From JALZOC01 sp038320555 (GTDB lineage: Bacteria > Acidobacteriota > Vicinamibacteria > Vicinamibacterales > 2-12-FULL-66-21), in NCBI GenBank assembly GCA_038320555.1, contig JBBQEJ010000070.1, positions 1-25,227 of the forward strand: DNA of 25,227 bases. The letters are read 5' to 3'. Positions 9,101 to 15,547 of this stretch are shown one piece after another. The notes beneath the pieces were generated by a model. That model was given only the letters and a program-made list of their open reading frames with translations, had not been told where the DNA came from and ran no database searches. The number at the start of each line of letters is the position of its first letter. The first letter of the stretch is position 1. Made by a program: the position numbers and the translations under genes.

Positions 9101-9207
9101 GTCTGATCGGGGCCGCTCTGTTGTGCCGACAGCGGGGGGCCGCCGCCTGCGAACAGAAGGGCCGCCGTCGCCGCCATCGCTGAAATGCCGCCGCTCCCGG
9201 TGTGCAT
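6181..9207 (-). CDS. Secreted VWFA-related (TIGR03436-type) protein with Gly-rich insert and C-terminal TPRs
   Basis: The predicted protein has 1008 residues, with GGAGG at about 9213-9218 at good spacing from the ATG. A signal peptide ends near residue 28 (PPLSAQQ). TEVVTVDVGVVDKQGQPLRGLLPADF (residues 43-68) is the typical opening of acidobacterial VWFA-related proteins. The vWA-like fold runs from LFAFIVDQNSLD (113-124) to ELSGYYRVGIE. Its MIDAS is degenerate: VDQNS replaces DxSxS, so metal binding is doubtful. A Gly/Pro/Ser-rich insert (about 214-294, with 12 consecutive Gly at 244-255) interrupts the domain between C212 and C298. Beta-rich segments follow, then TPRs over about residues 830-970 (for example AAAAFRDAIRGSPDFFPAMVYLG). 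It is last in a three-gene operon, two bases after the preceding stop. The likely role is extracytoplasmic protein interaction; ligand unknown. Confidence 0.85.
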   Translation of the reverse strand: MHTGSGGISAMAATAALLFAGGGPPLSAQQSGPDQTAAFRSGTEVVTVDVGVVDKQGQPLRGLLPADFVVTVGGQPRHVVTAEFVDRSAARGIAPSADVASISTNEGGGTGRLFAFIVDQNSLDLGAARRVAAAAGPFFSRLTFADRSALMLMPLGPNVTFTWAHDRVREGLQRVTGMGRSMTGWEFGSLADARDISNRNLLALRSLGERECGSSSAGIGSVSGGSASGGGSPPATGSPAPPSGGGGGGGGGGGGAPAGGESGGGGAPAPSGGAPTGGGGSGTSRGGNVSGAFGMSACTRDIQMQAEATWRTAQMNSLASLSVLRQYLTALGRVHGDKTVILISGGWPLDERDEVSLMLQVAADAAAARTTLFSVYIPTSSFSADKRLMTSTPLADSYLHSGPLETLATMTGGGSYRAEVGAEAVFERIGRELSGYYRVGIERDPTDGDGKGRRMKVQVLRGNVTVRAREIFDVRTYEDRDWAARLGSAIDGPITATDVGLRVTSYLSADPEDGSRRRVLLSGEISRAQPGEATLRLQVSDLQGKKITSGEVALAHGGGNTLPFSTNIPLPPGSYIVRIGVMDSAGRVGSVDHRVEVRDVPLGALTATGPVLVRVASGSEGDARVALDGVGQDERLALEIDLEGEKSRLEGTGVEFEIAATAEGPALIRTTAVLSPGPREGAMLAQGVAEMRLLPPGAYVVRAKVKSGSEPLGDVRRAFTVMGPPRLVVDAKAPSALLAGGTPVARPAARLLVAAPPFALDQVLSPPILGAFLDRVATRPDASSPAVRELLEHARTKGLDGLIISDAQATGAPVGAFLRGLTLLADKKLEPAAAAFRDAIRGSPDFFPAMVYLGACYAAGGKDKEAAGAWRTALIREGDTPALHVMLADALLRQGRGDLAVEDLDASRTRWPEDQALQRRFAVAALLGGHQINGLQTLDKLIEQRAEDELSLAFALLVLYEAFDSRQPIESVDLDRARMMRLADAYRARGGPSLALVDTWVAAATRNR
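8446..8485. repeat. G-rich trinucleotide tract encoding poly-Gly
   Basis: The coding (minus) strand carries repeated GGCGGA/GGCGGC units encoding the poly-Gly run of the vWFA protein. Four or more closely spaced GG and GGGGG runs make it a G-quadruplex candidate. A separate run of eight G (plus-strand C8, 8414-8421) lies nearby in the same low-complexity insert. Confidence 0.6.
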
Positions 9208-9209
9208 GA

Positions 9210-10370
9210 TTACCTCCCCGCCCGCTGTGGTCCATGTGCCCGATACCCTTGTCTCGCTCTGACCTCGTACTTGCCGCTGCGTACGCGCACCTTGATATTT
9301 CGCCAGCCGCTATCCTGCGTGAGATTCGTCGATGAATACGACAGCACGTATTGATTCGCCAGCTCCCCCACAATCTGGTCGAAGACGTCGTCGAGCTCCT
9401 GCGGGCGCTGGGGAAAAAACGCGCGGCCGCCCGTTGCCTTGGCGTAACTCTCCAGCCGGCTGCGCAGGCCCGGCACGGTCGCGCCTCCGCCGAACCCGAT
9501 CGTGTAGAGCATCGCATCGCTCGCCTGCACGCGCGCGGTCGCAGTTTCGCGGGGTGTGAGGCTGTTGCGATCGTCTCCGTCGGAGAATATGACGATGCCT
9601 TTGCGCCCCCACTCGCGGCTCACGAGGTCGATCGCGCGGACGGTCGCGTCGTAGAGCGCCGTGCCTCCCCACGCCGTCAGGAGATCGACCGCGCGTTCGC
9701 GCGTCTGTGGATCCTTCTCGCGCTCGGCAGCGAGGAACATGGTGTCGTTGAAGCCCACGAGCGTCGCGGCATCACCGGGGCGAAGCTTCGACAGCAGCTC
9801 CTTGACGGCGGCCTTCACCTGGTCGAGCGAGTGCTCCATGCTGCCGCTGACGTCGATGGCGAGCACGAGATCGAGCGGCGATTCCTCGCTCGCCATGCTC
9901 GCGATGGACTGTCTGGTCCCGTCCTCCACGATCTCGAAATCCTGCTTCGTCAAGCCACGCACGAATTGTCCGCCGTGGGTCACGATGACCGGCACCAGAA
10001 CCGCGTCGGTCCGGACACTCTCCGTGTATCCGAGGTCCTTCGTGTGCAGGTTGTCCGTGAGACGGCGACCGTCCGCCAGCGAGGCCACGACGCGCACGTG
10101 ATGCGCACGAACGACGTCGCCCGGATCCCACGAGCAGGCAAATGGTGGCCGCTCGATCGTACACGCCAGCTTGCCGTCGATCGTGAAGGTGACGGTTTCC
10201 ACCGTGGGCACGACGTCCTTGGGCTCGATGACGACTTCGAGGCGAGTCGCACCGCTCAGCACCGCCTCGCGCGTTGGCGATGTGATCCGGATCGCGGGCG
10301 CCTGCCCGGCGCTCACCGCCAGCGTCCACGCGACAGCTGACGGAATCAGGTTGCGCCACGCGGATTTCAT
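9210..10370 (-). CDS. Secreted VWFA-related protein with intact MIDAS
   Basis: The predicted protein has 386 residues. The ATG at 10370 overlaps the preceding gene's TGA as ATGA and has AAGGG six bases upstream; the longer open frame to 10709 is antisense-like Arg-rich sequence and was discarded. A signal peptide (LIPSAVAWTLAVSAGQ) is followed by an Ig-like beta domain (about 27-115). A short TIGR03436-type segment comes next (VPVIVTHGGQFVRGLTKQDFEIVEDG). The vWA domain spans about 166-345. The MIDAS is complete: D173-x-S175-G-S177, T237 in GGTALYDA, and D264 in FSDGDD. It should therefore bind a divalent metal and an acidic ligand, as vWA domains do. The C-terminus (YVLSYSSTN, VRVRSGKYEVRARQGY) is the usual end of this family. 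It is the middle gene of the operon with the 968- and 1008-residue secreted proteins. Confidence 0.9.
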   Translation of the reverse strand: MKSAWRNLIPSAVAWTLAVSAGQAPAIRITSPTREAVLSGATRLEVVIEPKDVVPTVETVTFTIDGKLACTIERPPFACSWDPGDVVRAHHVRVVASLADGRRLTDNLHTKDLGYTESVRTDAVLVPVIVTHGGQFVRGLTKQDFEIVEDGTRQSIASMASEESPLDLVLAIDVSGSMEHSLDQVKAAVKELLSKLRPGDAATLVGFNDTMFLAAEREKDPQTRERAVDLLTAWGGTALYDATVRAIDLVSREWGRKGIVIFSDGDDRNSLTPRETATARVQASDAMLYTIGFGGGATVPGLRSRLESYAKATGGRAFFPQRPQELDDVFDQIVGELANQYVLSYSSTNLTQDSGWRNIKVRVRSGKYEVRARQGYRAHGPQRAGR

Positions 10371-13273
10371 CGCGGGCCCTTCGGCGCCGGCGCTTCTCCG
10401 ATCGGCACGAGCGGTCCGTCGGTTGTGAGCAACGCGAGATATTGTTCGACACGTTCGCGCCGGAGCATCTGGACGAACTCGACGAGGCCCCGACGATCGT
10501 CCGAGTCCCGGCTCGTCACCGTGTTGACGAAATCGAGCGTGGCCGAGGCAAGCACCGGACCAAGAAGAGCCGCGGGCATCCGCAGGTCCGTCAAGTGCTC
10601 CGCGAGGCGGAAGTTCAGATCGGGAAACACGCTGGCCATCATCCCGGTATTCAGGCGGCCCGCGACGATCTCCCACGGCCGCCGGTCGACGACTTGGAGG
10701 CAGAGGCATCCCATGCGCGAGCTGCCTGGCGTGCCCCAGGCGCGAAGCGCGTCAACGCGCGTGTTGCCGAGCCCGAGCCAGAGGAGCTCGCTCGGCGACA
10801 GGAAGGCAGGCACCCGGTCCGGCTGGTGCGCGACCACCCAGGCCAACAGGGTCCGCCGCGACGCGCTGAGACCAACGGCCTCGGCGATCGCGAGGGCCTC
10901 CTCCGGCGCGCCTGCGGCCTCCAGCCTCGCACGCCCCCGCTGAATCGCCGCCGCGATCGTGTCGCGATCCGCATCGATGAGGGCGGCGGGCTCGACCATC
11001 GCGACGGCCTCGATGAACGCGCGGCGGTCGAACTCGTTCAGCGAGGGCCGTCTCAACGGCGGCCTGGACGAGAGCCGCACGAGCAAAAAATCGGCAAGCC
11101 CCACGTCCAGTCCGAGCAGGGAGCCGCTGACCCGCCAGCGCTGCGTGATGTCGGCGCCCGGCAGAGGAGACCGCCACGGCGCCGTCCGGCCGAGGTTCCC
11201 GCGCAGTCCGAAGTCGTGACGCCGCGCGGCGTCAGCGGCGGAAATCGACACACCGTCGCGCTGGCCCAGCGCCGCTGCGTAAGCCAGCTCCATCAGGCCG
11301 CGTGCGAGCAGGTCGTCGGCGAGCAGGCGCAGCGCCGGCACGAGCCGCGGCGCGCCGCGGACATCCCCGGCGCCTGCCGCACGCAGCACGGCCGCCGCGA
11401 CGTCGCGATGGTGGTCGAGTACGTCGCCCATCGAGCCGCTCGTACCGTTCGCGCCCTCGGTTTGCGCCACATGCGCGAGCGCGTCCGCTTGCCGCTGCAA
11501 GCCCTCGCGCGTCAGCGCCGCGTCGCCCAGCGCGTCGGCCATGACGACGATCTCGGCCGCCGCAGACAGGTAAGGCCCCGGGGAATCACCGAGCGCTTTG
11601 GTGAGGCGGATCGCTTCGGCTCGTGCCAGGTCGAGGCGGTACCGTGTACCTTCCCACTCGATAACTCGCGGTTCGCGCGGCGCGGGTCCGGCCAGCAGAC
11701 GGAGCGCCTCACGTTCCATCGGGCCGGCGGCGCCCTCGATGACGTCCTCGATCGACTCGGCCGATATCGCCGACGCATCTGACGGCGGGTTCTCAGCCGC
11801 ACGGGCGTCTCCGTGCATCCAGGCCCCCAACCATGACGCGAGCCGGCCTTCGTACTCGCCGTGTTCGCTGACCGGGATTGCCGCGAGCGAGGAGACGCGC
11901 TCTGTCACCGAGTCCGCGGTCAGGCTGCCGCGTGATGCCGCGCGTGTGATGAGCGCCAACGCACCCTGAAACTGCGCCTGTGCACGGAACGCCCGGGTTT
12001 CGTCTTCAATCTTCGAGAGCTCGGTCGCTCGCCGCGCGGCGCTTGCAAACGCCGCAGCATCGACGACTCCCACTCGCTCGAGCGCTGCAATCAACGCCGG
12101 GTACGCGCCGGCTGCTCGAACCGCCTCCAGACCGTCGCGCGCGGTGCCGGGAGTGATCCGTCCCAGCCGGCGCGATGCAAACAGCACCATCATGTAGCGG
12201 CGACGCTGAGCGACCTGATCGCCCTTGAAGACCTGCTCGCACAACCAGGAAAACTCGGCAGGCTCGTCGGCTACCAACGCACGAACGTCTTCGCGTGTGG
12301 ATGCCGAGCGGCTGTCGTTGCTTTCGCTGAACACCGCGTTCCAGAAAGCGCGCGAGCCGGGGAGCCGTGGTTGACCCTCGTTGTCCATGCTGAGATCGGC
12401 GGCGAGCAGCCCCGGGTCGAAGGCGGCCCGCGAGAACGCTCGCTGTTCGATCGATTTGGTGCCGCTTCCGCGCTGCACGAGCGCATACAACCGGCGCGCG
12501 GACTCGACCCGAGCCGAGACGGGCGACTCCAGGTTCAACGCGAACCGGATCTGCGCGGGCGTCAGCTGTCCGATCGCGCCGAGGAAATACGCGAGATGGC
12601 CTTCCTCGAAGGCGACGAGCGCGCGCACGAACCCGGCTGGGTCATCCGTCCGCCGGCCGACGAGCGCCTGCCAGGCCGGCTCCGCGGGCGCCCCGCCGGG
12701 CACACGCACACCGGCAGGCGTCACCCGCAGGGCAGGCGCGGCGGCCAGAAATGCAGCCGGGTGCCGCGCCGCCAGCTCCGCGAGCAGATCGGGTTGGCCG
12801 GCGAGCCATGCCCGCGTGCCGTCGTCGAGCGACAGCAGTCCGCAATAGAGCAGCGCCGCGTCGCGAGACTGCAGGATCTCGCTGACAAGAGTCTGCGGAG
12901 TCGCGCGGCCATGGAACACGACATCGATCCAGATGCTGGAAGACAGCGGGAGGGGAAGGGTCTCAGGTGTGCCGGTCGCGCCTTCGTGACTTTTCAGTTC
13001 GGCGAGCAGCGAACGCAGGACGACCTCGCGCGGATCGTTCCGCGGACCGAACGGCGTATCGTACGTCCGCCGGATGAATTCGAACAGGAATTGCGCACGG
13101 TCGGGACCGATCGGGTCGCGGATAGCCGCAAGCGCCGCGCGAACACCGCCCGGCAGAGACACTTCGGTGACGGTGCCCGGCGGGTCGGCGCCCTGTGCGG
13201 GCGACGAGCCGGCGAGCACGATCACGCCAATGACTAGGGCGTGGACATGTGTGAAAAGCCTGATGCGGAGCAC
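10367..13273 (-). CDS. Large secreted protein of unknown function, mostly helical
   Basis: The predicted protein has 968 residues and a GTG start; an in-frame TAA lies about 20 bases upstream and no better start is visible. A signal peptide occupies residues 1-29 (VHALVIGVIVLAGSSPAQGA). I recognise no named domain. The sequence is Ala/Leu/Arg-rich with many short amphipathic helices (for example LLAELAARHPAAFLAAAPAL and YPALIAALERVGVVDAAAFA), suggesting an alpha-solenoid. No catalytic signature, lipobox or C-terminal anchor stands out; two Cys occur together in GCLCLQVVD near the C-terminus. It is the first gene of an operon and its stop overlaps the start of a vWA protein, so co-translation is expected. 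It is divergent from the OmpH-like gene. A structural partner of the vWA proteins is a reasonable inference, nothing more. Confidence 0.75.
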   Translation of the reverse strand: MLRIRLFTHVHALVIGVIVLAGSSPAQGADPPGTVTEVSLPGGVRAALAAIRDPIGPDRAQFLFEFIRRTYDTPFGPRNDPREVVLRSLLAELKSHEGATGTPETLPLPLSSSIWIDVVFHGRATPQTLVSEILQSRDAALLYCGLLSLDDGTRAWLAGQPDLLAELAARHPAAFLAAAPALRVTPAGVRVPGGAPAEPAWQALVGRRTDDPAGFVRALVAFEEGHLAYFLGAIGQLTPAQIRFALNLESPVSARVESARRLYALVQRGSGTKSIEQRAFSRAAFDPGLLAADLSMDNEGQPRLPGSRAFWNAVFSESNDSRSASTREDVRALVADEPAEFSWLCEQVFKGDQVAQRRRYMMVLFASRRLGRITPGTARDGLEAVRAAGAYPALIAALERVGVVDAAAFASAARRATELSKIEDETRAFRAQAQFQGALALITRAASRGSLTADSVTERVSSLAAIPVSEHGEYEGRLASWLGAWMHGDARAAENPPSDASAISAESIEDVIEGAAGPMEREALRLLAGPAPREPRVIEWEGTRYRLDLARAEAIRLTKALGDSPGPYLSAAAEIVVMADALGDAALTREGLQRQADALAHVAQTEGANGTSGSMGDVLDHHRDVAAAVLRAAGAGDVRGAPRLVPALRLLADDLLARGLMELAYAAALGQRDGVSISAADAARRHDFGLRGNLGRTAPWRSPLPGADITQRWRVSGSLLGLDVGLADFLLVRLSSRPPLRRPSLNEFDRRAFIEAVAMVEPAALIDADRDTIAAAIQRGRARLEAAGAPEEALAIAEAVGLSASRRTLLAWVVAHQPDRVPAFLSPSELLWLGLGNTRVDALRAWGTPGSSRMGCLCLQVVDRRPWEIVAGRLNTGMMASVFPDLNFRLAEHLTDLRMPAALLGPVLASATLDFVNTVTSRDSDDRRGLVEFVQMLRRERVEQYLALLTTDGPLVPIGEAPAPKGPR

Positions 13274-13470
13274 GTCGCACTCTGTTCGGCGTTATTCTGC
13301 ACGCGACCGGGGAAAAAGCGAAGCTCAATCGGCGCACGCCAAACAGCGGGGAAGGGACGAACATATGTCCATTCGTACCCGGTACTTGCGGAATTATCGC
13401 CCAGACCGTGAGCCCCTCCGGCTCGTCCTAATGCGGACCGGCATGCACGCCGGTGAGAAGGAGGCATACG
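13274..13470. other. Divergent intergenic region with a hairpin before the OmpH-like gene
   Basis: This gap must hold promoters for both the vWA operon (minus) and the OmpH-like gene (plus), but I could not assign convincing -35/-10 pairs. ACCGGC (13437-13442) and GCCGGT (13449-13454) form a perfect 6-base stem with a 6-base loop. The stem ends five bases before the AGGAGG Shine-Dalgarno sequence (13459-13464) of the OmpH-like gene, so it could modulate ribosome access. Confidence 0.4.
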
Positions 13471-14043
13471 ATGCGGATGGTTCTCTTGGCGGCACTGGCT
13501 GTTTCTACGCTGGCTGTCCCCCCCGTTAACGGTCAGGAGGTGGGCGCGGGAACTCGGGCCGGGGCGGTCTCGAATAACCTCGGCCCTAGCTCGACCGTTA
13601 TCGCTTACGTGAGTCCCGAAAAGGCGTTCGCGGATTCTGCGGTCGGAAAGGCGGCGAGGGCAGAGTTCGAAAAGCTGCAGGCCGAGAAGTCCCGGTCCAT
13701 CGATCAGAAGAACGAGGCGCTTCGCGCACAGCAGGCGGCGTACGACACAGCCGCCACGATCATGACCGACGCGGCGCGCAGTCAGCGCCAGAAAGAGCTG
13801 CAGAAGTTTCAGATCGACGTGGAACGTTTCATCGAAGTCGCGCAGGCGGAACTGACCGGCGCCCGCCGTGAGCTCGAAGGGGCCTTTCTGGCGAAGCTGA
13901 GACCCGCGGTGGAGCAGGTCGCGACGGTCAAAGGGCTTCAGCTCGTGCTCGACGCAGACACGGGCGTACTCGTCTGGGGGCAACCCTCTCTTGACATTAC
14001 TGCTGATGTCGTCAAGGAACTCTCATCTGCCCCGGTGAAGTAG
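13471..14043 (+). CDS. OmpH/Skp-family periplasmic chaperone-like protein
   Basis: The predicted protein has 190 residues. AGGAGG at 13459-13464 lies six bases before the ATG at 13471; a GTG at 13453 lies upstream of this Shine-Dalgarno sequence and was rejected. The signal peptide is MRMVLLAALAVSTLAVPPVNG. The mature protein has the OmpH/Skp pattern: a beta-strand VIAYVSPEKAFADSAVGKAA, a long charged helical hairpin (about residues 60-140, rich in Glu, Lys, Gln and Arg), and a closing strand region GLQLVLDADTGVLVW. Skp-family proteins hold unfolded outer-membrane proteins in the periplasm. This copy is not next to bamA, lpxD or fabZ as usual, but converges on a gene for a predicted outer-membrane barrel with 29 bases between stops. 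The linker between signal and domain (EVGAGTRAGAVSNNLGP) is longer than in classic Skp. Confidence 0.85.
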   Translation: MRMVLLAALAVSTLAVPPVNGQEVGAGTRAGAVSNNLGPSSTVIAYVSPEKAFADSAVGKAARAEFEKLQAEKSRSIDQKNEALRAQQAAYDTAATIMTDAARSQRQKELQKFQIDVERFIEVAQAELTGARRELEGAFLAKLRPAVEQVATVKGLQLVLDADTGVLVWGQPSLDITADVVKELSSAPVK

Positions 14044-14072
14044 CGCTATCACGCAACTTTCAATCGCGGCGT

Positions 14073-15395
14073 TTAGAAAGCCCACTCGATGCCGAGGAGC
14101 GGCGCGATCCGATCGGACAGCCCACGCCCGGCCATATGGAAGCGCATGTTGAAATTCACGAGCACTTTCGGTGCCACGTTCACTTTGAAGCCGAGCGCGC
14201 CATTGGTCGCCCAGTAGGATCCGTTCCCGAAACGGATATCGGGAAGATCGGCGCTTCCCGCGACGCCCCGAGCGGCGAGCGTGTATTTGGAGAGAACGGG
14301 GGAGTTCAGGACGCGCTGGCCGAGCACATCGAACACGATGCTGAACCGGCTGGTCACGCCGAGATCGCTGCCGGCGGCGTAGAGAAACTGATCCGGCAGG
14401 TTCGCCTTCCGGTCGGCGCGGACGTCCCCGGCCAGGACGCTCTGACCGTTCCACTGATAGGCGACATTTGCATGCGGCGCAAAGGGCCCATAGGACGACG
14501 AGAAGGCCGCAAACGGCCGCAGGCCGGCTGCCCCTGCTCCGAGCAGGTTCTGTTCGTCCCCGGTCGGCAGCCGCAGGTCCACTCCCGCCGCAAGCGCGCG
14601 TGTCCCTTCTCGGATGACCGTCGTCTTCATTCGCACCAGGAGATCGCCTACGCCTCCGGCCGAACCCTCCGCAAAGAATTGAGCGGTCGAGCCGTAGCCG
14701 CCGAGCGCCACGGGATCGTGAAAGTAGTGGACCTGCAGGTTCGTTCCCGTGCCGAGACGTATGATCTTTGCATTCGAGAGCATCGACAGATGCGTGCGCA
14801 CGATCGGCACAGCGAGCGACAGATCGATCCGGCTGGTCAGCCCGTACGTCACTGCGCCGGTGAACTGGCTGACGGTCGCCTCGATGGTGTTCAGCGTCGA
14901 CACGACGTCGGCGCGGCCCCCGCCGATTTCAAACGAGTCGTGCCTGAAGACGGCAGGGACCGCCGCAAGGGACACGCCATCGAGGTGATCGAACGAGAAG
15001 AACTGATGAGAGAAGCCGAACGCGAACCGGCCCTTGCCGATCGTTTCAGCGCGATCGGAAAGGATTGGGCCGAAGCTTCGCGTGGATCGCACGAACGTTC
15101 CCGTAGCCGGATCGAACTGGTACGTGAACCCCGATGCGGGAGATGGCAGCGGGACCGACGTAAGCTGGCTGGTCAGGGCGATGTTCACCAGCCGGAAATC
15201 CGACTGGAACGCGCTGTTGAAATGGGCGGAGTGATTGGTGCCGTCGAGCTGCACGTCGTCGCTGCTCAGGACCAGACCGTTGGGCCCGTAGATGTCCGAA
15301 AACAACGTGGCGAGCGAGGCAGGCTGAGTTTGCGCGGCCGCTTGAGCGGTGGAGAAGAAACAGCAGGCCCAGACGGCGATCGCAAGTCTTCGCAT
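14073..15395 (-). CDS. Predicted outer-membrane beta-barrel protein (transporter-like)
   Basis: The predicted protein has 440 residues with a signal peptide (LAIAVWACCFFSTAQAAAQ). The remainder is dominated by alternating-hydrophobicity strands typical of barrels, such as GRFAFGFSHQFFSFDHLDGV, IEATVSQFTGAVTYGLTSRI, VLVNFNMRFHMAG and the terminal LLGIEWAF. The C-terminal Phe fits the outer-membrane beta-signal recognised by BamA. The overall form resembles the 'phenol MetA-like/transporter' barrel group, although the cargo cannot be told from sequence. AAGGA lies eight bases before the ATG at 15395. It is separated from the kinase gene by 152 bases that hold a palindromic element, so it is probably its own transcription unit or a weakly linked downstream gene. 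Confidence 0.75.
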   Translation of the reverse strand: MRRLAIAVWACCFFSTAQAAAQTQPASLATLFSDIYGPNGLVLSSDDVQLDGTNHSAHFNSAFQSDFRLVNIALTSQLTSVPLPSPASGFTYQFDPATGTFVRSTRSFGPILSDRAETIGKGRFAFGFSHQFFSFDHLDGVSLAAVPAVFRHDSFEIGGGRADVVSTLNTIEATVSQFTGAVTYGLTSRIDLSLAVPIVRTHLSMLSNAKIIRLGTGTNLQVHYFHDPVALGGYGSTAQFFAEGSAGGVGDLLVRMKTTVIREGTRALAAGVDLRLPTGDEQNLLGAGAAGLRPFAAFSSSYGPFAPHANVAYQWNGQSVLAGDVRADRKANLPDQFLYAAGSDLGVTSRFSIVFDVLGQRVLNSPVLSKYTLAARGVAGSADLPDIRFGNGSYWATNGALGFKVNVAPKVLVNFNMRFHMAGRGLSDRIAPLLGIEWAF

Positions 15396-15429
15396 CTTTC
15401 AGTCCTTTCGAAACTGTTTTCAAACCCCT

Positions 15430-15527
15430 GAAGCGCAAGGCTTCGGCCCTGCCGACGGGCAATCCTGACCGCCTCCGCCAAGGCTACAGCGAGCCTCGCC
15501 CACGCGCTTCGCGCGAAGGCGGAAGGC
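15430..15527. repeat. Palindrome-rich intergenic element
   Basis: The gap between kinase and barrel genes holds several dyads: GAAGC-GCAAG-GCTTC (15430-15444), CGCGC-TTC-GCGCG (15503-15515), and imperfectly paired arms GCCTCCGCC (15471-15479) and GGCGGAAGGC (15518-15527). It resembles the scattered palindromic elements elsewhere in the window but is not a copy of them. It lies between the kinase stop and the barrel start, so it could affect readthrough; there is no T-run that would mark an intrinsic terminator. Confidence 0.4.
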
Positions 15528-15547
15528 AGCGGTACCGATTTTGAAAC

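Noticed and set aside
10371..10709. N-terminal extension of the compact vWA protein
   Set aside because: The extension is Arg/Pro-rich and overlaps the upstream gene; the ATG at 10370 has AAGGG, an ATGA overlap and a signal peptide directly after it.
10442..11782. 446-codon plus-strand open frame opposite the 968-residue secreted protein
   Set aside because: The minus-strand frame is longer, has a signal peptide and overlaps its operon partner by ATGA; this frame is Arg/Glu-rich shadow.
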